Shown: positions 57,189 to 64,000 of the stretch, piece after piece
Numbering within the stretch: position 1 is the stretch's first letter
How the letters are laid out: the number at the start of each line of letters is the position of its first letter
DNA from: Cornus controversa
Lineage: Eukaryota; Streptophyta; Magnoliopsida; Cornales; Cornaceae
DNA: 64,000 bases
NCBI GenBank assembly: GCA_026545225.1
Contig: CM048845.1
Span: 2,436,501-2,500,500 of the forward strand
Direction: 5' to 3'
Notes under the pieces: generated by a model
Told to the model about the DNA's origin: nothing
Database searches by the model: none
Seen by the model: the letters and a program-made list of their open reading frames with translations, nothing else
Translations under genes and position numbers: made by a program

Positions 57189-57309
57189 TTCTATATTACA
57201 GAAGAAAGCAAGCATTTCTAATAAAGAGGTTCTATCAATGCAATAATAAACATTAAAAAATCATAAAAGGGAAGAATAATGAAACCACCATATAAAAGAT
57301 CCATAGATG

Positions 57310-57908
57310 CAAGGAAGCACAAATACAGGATACAGGTACGACACGATACGGATACGGCGATACAAAAAATTTCAAAAAAATAAGATATGAACACGGCAAG
57401 GATACGTCAAATAAATAGAAATATAATATTATACATAAAATATTAAGTTTTATTCTTTAACCATACAATAAATATACTTAAAGCAATTATACAAAATATA
57501 AGAAGTTAAAATCTAGAAATCCCATATCTTTTCTAATATTCTTTACAATGACTCACCCACTTGATGGTTTTAAAAATATTTTATATTTTATAATAAAATG
57601 ACTCTTATTTTCTAACCTAAATTTTTTTAATATTACAATCTCAACCGCATTTTATAAAATAAAAAATTACAAATTTGCTTTGAAAAGTATCCTAAATGTA
57701 TCTCAGACATATCCTAAATGTATCGTGGCATATCCTCATGTATCTCAGTCGTATCCCCCGCGTATCCTTGCCGTATCCGATATTTAAAAAATAATTTTAA
57801 AAAATGGGATACTTTTTTGGAGTATCGGACACATATTTGGTCGTATCCGTATCAGATATATGTCTGATAAGGCCACAGAAGGTTTTTTGGAGTATCCGTG
57901 CTTTCTAG
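57310..57908. mobile_element. hAT-type MITE with GATACGG/CCGTATC subterminal repeats
   Basis: 599 bp. Ends CAAGGAAGCACAAATAC and, reverse-complemented, CTAGAAAGCACGGATAC. A perfect 8-bp TSD CATAGATG lies at 57302-57309 and 57909-57916. Many GATACGG and CGTATCC motifs lie near both ends, like transposase-binding repeats. No ORF. Confidence 0.85.
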
Positions 57909-58086
57909 CATAGATGTAATAACGGCATCCTACGCAGCTCTGTCAGGTTTATGCATGGTATGCCCCTATTACAATATTACTAGGAAGGACGAGTATAAAA
58001 TGAAACTCATTTTAGAGGATTTGGAATCGGGTACAAATTCAATGTATTTTGACCCACCATGTCTCTCAAATTATATATCAAAGGGG

Positions 58087-59428
58087 TAGGGTTGACAAAT
58101 GGGCAAGTTCAAACAAGTCAGAAAATGGGCGCGTCGTAAATGGGTAAAAGCCCAATATTGACCCACATTAAGCGGACGGGTGTTGGACGGGTCTATTGGA
58201 CCCGCCTGACCTGCCAACTCACAAATTCAAAACTGCATATATACATATTAGATCGACTTGCATCTGAACACAAATCAAACCGGGCCGAAAAACAGGTCCT
58301 CTCTCTCTCTAAAGCTGGAAATTTTGAAATATATCCTTCTCTTTTAAACCAACATACCAAATCCAACCCGACTCAAAATTTTTGACCCGATACTTAAAAA
58401 GTTGGAAATGCTTGCTCTTTTGTAATTCATCAATGAACCTAAAAAAACTGTATTTAATAAAGGAAAAAAATATTTTTTTAATAATTTCCATTGTAACAAT
58501 TACATGCATTCTTTAATTCTGATCCAGAGCATGTTTTGACTCAAATTCAACCATTTTGGATAATTCTTCTTATAGGCGGAACTCTCTCTCTCTCTCTCTC
58601 TGTCTCTCCAACAAACCCAAATATAAAAAACAAACAAATATATACAATCTTCGAATTAGGGATGCACAAAAAATTTGCGAATCCGTGAATCCAATCCGAT
58701 CCGATCCGATCCGATCTGATCCGGACGAATCCAATCCGATCCGTTAGCTAATAGATTGGTGGCGGATTAAAAAATTAGAATCCATTAGCCATGGATCGGA
58801 TTACGGATTGGAGGGTCAGAAATTCGATCCGATCCGTGGCTATATATATATATATAATTAATAATTATATGTATAATAATATAATATGCTACATACTTAC
58901 ATGGGTAAACCTAAAAACTCAATATATATTATATTTGTTTATTTAACAATTGTGTTCATTTGAGATGTGAATTAAAAAGTGTTGTAAATTTTTTTCTTGG
59001 AATTTTTGAAGTAAACAAAAAAAAATTCAAATAGGAGTGCAGACCCAATCTGCCAATCCGATCCGATCCGATCCGTTCAATCACGAATCAGATTGACAAA
59101 TTGCCACGGATCAGATCGGATTGAATTTTCGTCAATCTGTAATCCGCGGATCGGATTAGGATTATGCATAATCCGATCCGTGGTCACCCCTACTTCTAAT
59201 CATAGACATAGAGAGGGAGCCCTAAATCAAGTGTATGCGTATTTCACTTTGTTTGGGCGGGTTAGTAGTGGGTACCCGCTACTAACCCGTTAATGGCCCG
59301 CAAAATTTAGTGTCTCCGTCCACTTAGCCCATTAACAGCCCTTCTAATTAAACCATACACTTAACGGTTGTTATTCAGTGGGCGTATTTGGGCGGCTTCG
59401 CGGGCTTAAGCCCAAATTGACAGCCCTA
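58087..59428. mobile_element. Larger hAT-type element containing a nested hAT MITE
   Basis: Ends TAGGGTTGACAAATGGGC and, reverse-complemented, TAGGGCTGTCAATTTGGGC. Flanks CAAAGGGG and CAGAGGAG agree at six of eight positions, an eroded TSD at best. Subterminal GGGCG, GGCCCG and GACCCG words occur on both sides. The pairing of these two ends across the nested element is inference. Confidence 0.6.
58657..59192. mobile_element. hAT-type MITE with CCGAT pentamer repeats
   Basis: 536 bp, TAGGGATGCAC at the left and GGTCACCCCTA at the right. Flanks CTTCGAAT and CTTCTAAT agree at seven of eight. (CCGAT)n and its complement (ATCGG)n fill both subterminal regions, so the element can pair with itself over much of its length. 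Confidence 0.78.
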
Positions 59429-60818
59429 CAGAGGAGTAATACCTGACCCAAATATTTTTTGCCCACCACTACGCCGTCGTTTCCACTCTCCCAGTCTCCC
59501 TCTCTCTCGACCTTCCATCACAGTCACAGCCATAAGTGGATACTTGGAGTGGAGGATGAAATACATTCAATCTAGTTGTTGATGAGGAGGCCATGAAACC
59601 GATATCGAGGTTTTATGTTGTTTGTGAATTGAGTTTTTGTGCATATATATATGTGTGTGTGTGTGTGTGTATATGGTGTGGTTGAATTCAAAACATTGGT
59701 TGTTATTCCACTCATTCCGACATTGGAGCTCTCAGTTCTCTCTCTATATAATGTAAGAAGAAACTAAACTCATCCGATTAATAAAGACAGGTTTATTAGC
59801 AAGATGTTTCTCTGATCAGTTTCTGTGATATCAGAAACCCTAAGTCAGAGGTATTTGGTTCTCTCTATTTTTTATTGATTTGAGAATTCAAAATTGGTTG
59901 CGTTTTTTGTGTTATAATCTCCTTTAATTTTGTGACTTGTGCTGTTCACTACGAGATTGAGTTACATTTTTCAGTAATTGGTCTGAACTATCTACTTGTT
60001 TTGATGGAGTGTTTGCATGTGAACTCCTATTTCTGAACTCTATTACATACAAGTAAGTCTTTGTGAAAGACATTAGCGATAAAGCAGAGAAGGAATGTGC
60101 TATACTTATTACTATTATTATTTGATAAGTAATGTGTTCTACTTTTGATTAGTAATTGTTTTATTTCTTTTACAATCATATAACCCATCTCAGATAAGCC
60201 ATTGGGAAATTAGATTCATCCTCTTTACTTGATTATATTTAAACTATCTAGTCCTGACCAACACACACACATATACAGTAAAGACTTGGACAAACTCCAC
60301 AAACATGTTATTGAAGGCTTATTATGTTCTGCTTTACCATTATCTTCTGAAAATAAAAAACAAAAAACACAACCTTACAGGTTTTGGCAATAGAATACTT
60401 TATCATTTGCGCTGTTAGGTTCTGATATTCTATTATTTTCTTTGTTTCTTTTCCTTTAATCATGTATAAATTTAATAAGAAACCAAATAATACATAAGAA
60501 ACAAATATGTTGACTGGAAAATGAAACACTTCCTAATACGTGACAACTTAAAATATATTGCTCTTTTATCTATCCCACTTCATTTTCCTTTACTTCCATA
60601 CAGGTTGCACAAAATAAAGGAAGACGATGGAAACCCTCTGGTTACTTTTTATTACTTTAAAATTTTGACTATATAAACATGAGAATGCTGTGAAAGAAAT
60701 AGAAAAAACAGGTTATTTTAATAAATTTAGAAGACATCAGTCAGGAAGACTGCATCATTAAATGGGTGATGGTTTAGAAAATGGTACCATACATTAGATA
60801 GATATTAAAAGATGATTC
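59429..60818. other. Non-coding or unresolved region
   Basis: No gene recognised. CT-rich DNA at 59490-59520 followed by an ATG-containing stretch could be a 5' leader, but no conserved protein follows. A (TG)n tract lies at 59649-59671. Confidence 0.4.
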
Positions 60819-60911
60819 TTGAGCAAGTTCAAGCGTGGTGAATTCTCCCGGATTTCCAAGATTGAAAGGTCCAAAATATTCTCCTTCCATCAAGTGGATT
60901 ATACCTTCTAC
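60819..60911 (-). pseudogene. UXS: Isolated exon fragment of UDP-glucuronate decarboxylase (UDP-xylose synthase)
   Basis: On the minus strand 31 codons read VEGIIHLMEGEYFGPF then NLGNPGEFTTLELAQ, matching the strongly conserved VEGLxRLMEGExxGPxNLGNPGEFTxLELA segment of plant UXS enzymes, which convert UDP-glucuronate to UDP-xylose for cell-wall polymers. The upstream side has an AG (AAAG|GTAGAAGG) where an exon could start. There is no GT donor after CTTGCTCAAG, and no earlier or later UXS exons were found on either side. It is a relic or captured exon, not a gene. Confidence 0.8.
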
Positions 60912-63676
60912 CTTTCAAATCAAACACAAATCAAAAGGCATCGCTAATATTATCTATTGAAAAATAATAATAATAACTCCATGTAGTATTAAGAATTTCC
61001 ATTTACAACAAAATCACTGATCCCAGAAAGCCAATATGAACTAAATTCATAATTGAAACTATAAATACATTAGTACCCAGAAAGCAAACTACCCACTACA
61101 AGATACCAATTTTAGAGAGAGACGACATAAGCCATCCTCTTCTTTTTCCACACCCAAACACCTTTTGTCCTTCAAGCTACCAAGGGAGACAGTGATTTTG
61201 GTGTCTGCTTAGTATTCTGGAGAAAATTTCTAGCCAAAAAAAAAGAAAAAAAATAGAAAGAAAAAAGGTTGTTCTTCTGACTATATATTGACTAGAGGGT
61301 CAATGTATTTTCTTGCTTTTCTTTTTCCTTTCTACAATTTTGTTTTCAGGACAACAAATGCATCTGGAGTTGAAACTAGTCACAGGAAGGCAAAGAAAGG
61401 AAGTTGGTTCAGTATGGCATGATGCTTTGCTAGACTAACTTCAGACAAGGTCAAGTTCTTCATTTTGCTTTTAAGATGCTTGTATTGTTAAAAAAATATT
61501 TACCTGTTATGTATATCATCTTATACCAATTCAATGCTCATTTGTTGTGCAATATGTAGAAATGCATGGAGTTAGCACCTTAACATTGGAAGTATGTTAG
61601 GTCACGTTGAAATCTGTTTTTTAGCAAAATGCAGGGCTTGAAATATTTTTTTGGAAATGAATTTTGAAAAGACCTTTTTGTTAGTAAGTCCAGTCTCCAG
61701 GTTAAGTTTACATTATTGAGATTCATGAAATCGGGGTTCAATTATGGTAGACTGTTAGAGGGAGGTATTTGGCACCTCTAAAGTATCCGTGAAATATTAT
61801 GGTTACCACATTCTAAAATGATACTCCCAAATATCTTTATCCTCAAAAAAATTTCGAAAGTTTCCTTGGATTTTTGAAAAAAATGTTTTTGGGTTTTGAA
61901 AACAGATGTAACGCCCAGTGGCATCTCAATATCTGCATTGGGTGGGTTCTAAACATAGCTCCCTGTATTGGTCTAGTCTCTGTGATTCGGCCGAGTTGCA
62001 AGGGATTCAGCCGAGTCCAATACTCACTAATATATATATTTGTGAGAATTGGAATCACCCGAGAATCGGCCGAGGCTCATATGAGTCTCAAGGGAATTGA
62101 CCAAGTCAGCAAATCTCATGGCAATTTTGGTTGTAGAAAGCTGTAAAAATCAGAGTTTTTGACCTTCTCATGTTCATTGTTTTGAAAAATAAGTTTGGTT
62201 TTATGAAAACAGGGCTGAGTAAAAGAGGGTGATGGGTAAGGAATACAACAATAGTCTGTAGGGGGGGCACGTGCAGGAATTCCATAGCACTGGCAACCCA
62301 GTCAGAAAGCTTGGTATTGCATGACTCATTGTCCTTAACTTTACTGACCCCCTCTGACCACTGTCTTTCATTCAGTTGTGGTTTTCGTGAAATTTAATGG
62401 CTGCGAAATGATGAAAATGGGTTTTTATGAGAAATAGTTATAATTTTGAAAATTGTGAGAGGAATGAATGAGATTCAGATGCTTCCATTGTTCTTTTCTA
62501 GCATTGAGGGTTATACCGTATGAAGACTGCACCATGTGTGTCTTAAATTAGGTGTCCTCCTTTGGACTACCATGGACTGGACCAGGATAGTATAAACTTG
62601 GACTAGAAACATGAAGAAACCGAACAAATGCATATGATACAAAGAAATGAGTAGAATTAGAGAATTGACAGTATGACACTAAATGATAACTGAGTGGAGT
62701 CAACTAATGTGGTTTATTCTTAAATCATTGAGCTAAATCTACAAATTTTCAGATAAAGTTCTACAATATGTTAAGCATATCTAAAGTTGAAGTGTGCTGT
62801 ATGTTAATTCTCCTACTTTGGTTTTGTTGCAATGAATATTAATATATTGAAGTGTTATATATTAATCCTCCTACTTTGGTTTGTTGCAATGAATATAAAT
62901 GTAGGTTGCTAAAAGTACGGCTTTCTTAAAGTGGACCTTTTCTTGTTATGCACAATATAGCTTTTGAAGGTAGCTACTTTCTGAAATTCTGGATTGTCTT
63001 TATGCCATTCTTATCTTTACTCATAAAGGCCATTACCTAACCTTTGACGACTACAACTTAACTATGTGTATTACTTAATCACAGCGACTTACCATTGTTA
63101 CCAATGTAGTAATGACATAAGCTTTTCTTTTCTTCTCTCTCTCTCTCTCTGTCTGTGTATTTTCATTTTGGCTAGGCAAAGAAACAATGATATAGGATTT
63201 GGATAACACATTTGATATATTTTTTTTGTTTCTGATCTTTTGTAAGGTGGTTTCATTCTTCCATTTTATGGTTTTTTAATGTTTGTTATTGCATTGATGG
63301 AACCTCCTTTATAAAAAAAATGCTTGCATATTTATGGATATTTACATATATATGACAGCTTGGGGGAAGAGGGAGATATGGGTTCTCTTTTGTCCACACA
63401 CACACACATAGAGGTTTGCATGATCAAATTTGATGCTACATTTATGTTAGCAAAGTAAACTTTACTGGCTTCAGTTGATTTATGCAGTTTTAAAGTAAGG
63501 GAATTTCATAAATGAAAAGAGCTCGATGATGGGGTTCATTTTTTAAAATATAGAAAGTTCGATGTAAGGTTGATCATGGAAAAAAATAGTTGGACGCGGG
63601 GTTATATTCGGCTAAAAAGATTATGTGGTGCCTAAATGATATATTGAAAGGCTGATTTCAGGATAGTTTTGTGCTA
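60912..63676. other. Unresolved region, no confirmed gene
   Basis: An exon-like stretch near 61348-61440 follows a TTTTCAG acceptor and could read TNASGVETSHRKAKKGSWFSMA and stop, but no partner exon was found. 62790-62900 contains a tandem near-duplication of about 75 bp (GAAGTGTNNTATNTTAATNC, TCCTACTTTGGTTT, GTTGCAATGAATAT). Otherwise nothing recognised. Confidence 0.4.
62788..62902. repeat. Two-copy tandem duplication
   Basis: The block TGAAGTGT..ATTAATCCTC, CTACTTTGGTTTTGTTGCAA, TGAATAT occurs twice in a row with few differences. Confidence 0.7.
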
Positions 63677-64000
63677 CGTTTGGAAGGAAGGAAGAAAATT
63701 GGATGGAAGGGAGAGAAGAAGGGATGGATGAGACATCCCTAGGGAAAGGATGATGTCCTTCCTTCTTTTTGTTTGGTTGGATGGAAGAGAAGGGAATGAG
63801 GTAACTTCTTACTTTGTTTGTTAGGAGAGAAGGGAAGAGAGAGATTGCTAATATTTGGTTTATCAAATAATTATGAAGGGTAGTGTTGTAATTTAAAATT
63901 TCTATAGCTGTCTTGCTTCTCTTCCTTCCTCTCTTCCGTCCATATTTGGAGGGATGAAAATTTGTGAACTAGGAAGGATGACTCATCCATCCTCTTTTCT
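63677..64000. mobile_element. MITE, copy 2 of the family at 13397 (cut by the window end)
   Basis: Starts CGTTTGGAAGGAAGGAAGAA and aligns with 13397-13713 through GATGGATGAGACAT, TCCTTCTTTTTGTTTGGTT, AGAGAAGGGAAGAGA, ATAATTATGAA and GGATGACTCATCC. About 30 bp of the right end should lie beyond the window. This copy is richer in G and C than the first. Confidence 0.72.

Larger units (their letters stand above)
56455..57309. other. Intergenic with two long (TA)n tracts
   Basis: No gene recognised. Microsatellites at 56738-56771 and 57138-57186. Confidence 0.6.

Overview
The window is nuclear DNA from a flowering plant, most likely a eudicot. It is strongly AT-rich, its genes are split by GT-AG introns, and its recognisable proteins are closest in content to plant families (ORM/ORMDL, a Dof zinc finger, a plant WDR44-like WD40 protein). 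It is also crowded with plant transposable elements. There is nothing prokaryotic or organellar in it.

Three apparently intact protein-coding genes were reconstructed by hand. (1) An ORM/ORMDL sphingolipid regulator on the + strand, CDS 96-6975 in three exons, with a 5.1 kb first intron. (2) A Dof transcription factor of the DOF2.5/DOF3.7 (DAG2/DAG1) type on the - strand, CDS 10281-11694 in two exons, the first only 24 nt long. (3) A WDR44-like WD40 protein on the + strand, CDS 40198-43335 in seven exons, 718 aa. All splice junctions listed keep the reading frame. The three genes have no obvious functional link and are separated by repeat-rich DNA.

Most of the rest is mobile DNA, and many elements can be bounded exactly by terminal repeats and target-site duplications (TSDs). 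ORM intron 1 holds a young LTR retrotransposon (918-3273) that carries a captured, antisense piece of a 60S acidic ribosomal protein P1 gene. ORM intron 2 holds a hAT MITE (5733-6135). The 12-24 kb region has a solo LTR, a palindromic MITE, a non-autonomous LTR element with internal 60-bp tandem repeats, a long-TIR Mutator-like element and a 465-bp TRIM. The 29-38 kb region is a nested pile: a Mutator-like foldback inside a hAT element inside a PIF/Harbinger ORF1 remnant that runs into a deleted Ty3/Gypsy element, followed by a gag-only Gypsy element with perfect TSDs and a 3' tandem array. The 44-58 kb region has MITEs, a decayed PIF/Harbinger transposon, a 5'-truncated LINE, a 24-bp minisatellite and further hAT and Tourist-like elements.

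Near the right end there is an isolated exon-sized fragment of a UDP-glucuronate decarboxylase (UDP-xylose synthase) gene on the - strand, and a second copy of a MITE family also present near 13.4 kb. No tRNA, rRNA or CRISPR locus was found. No unknown multi-gene system was recognised. The most novel features are the P1 gene capture, the nested insertions, the tandem arrays and the stray UXS exon.
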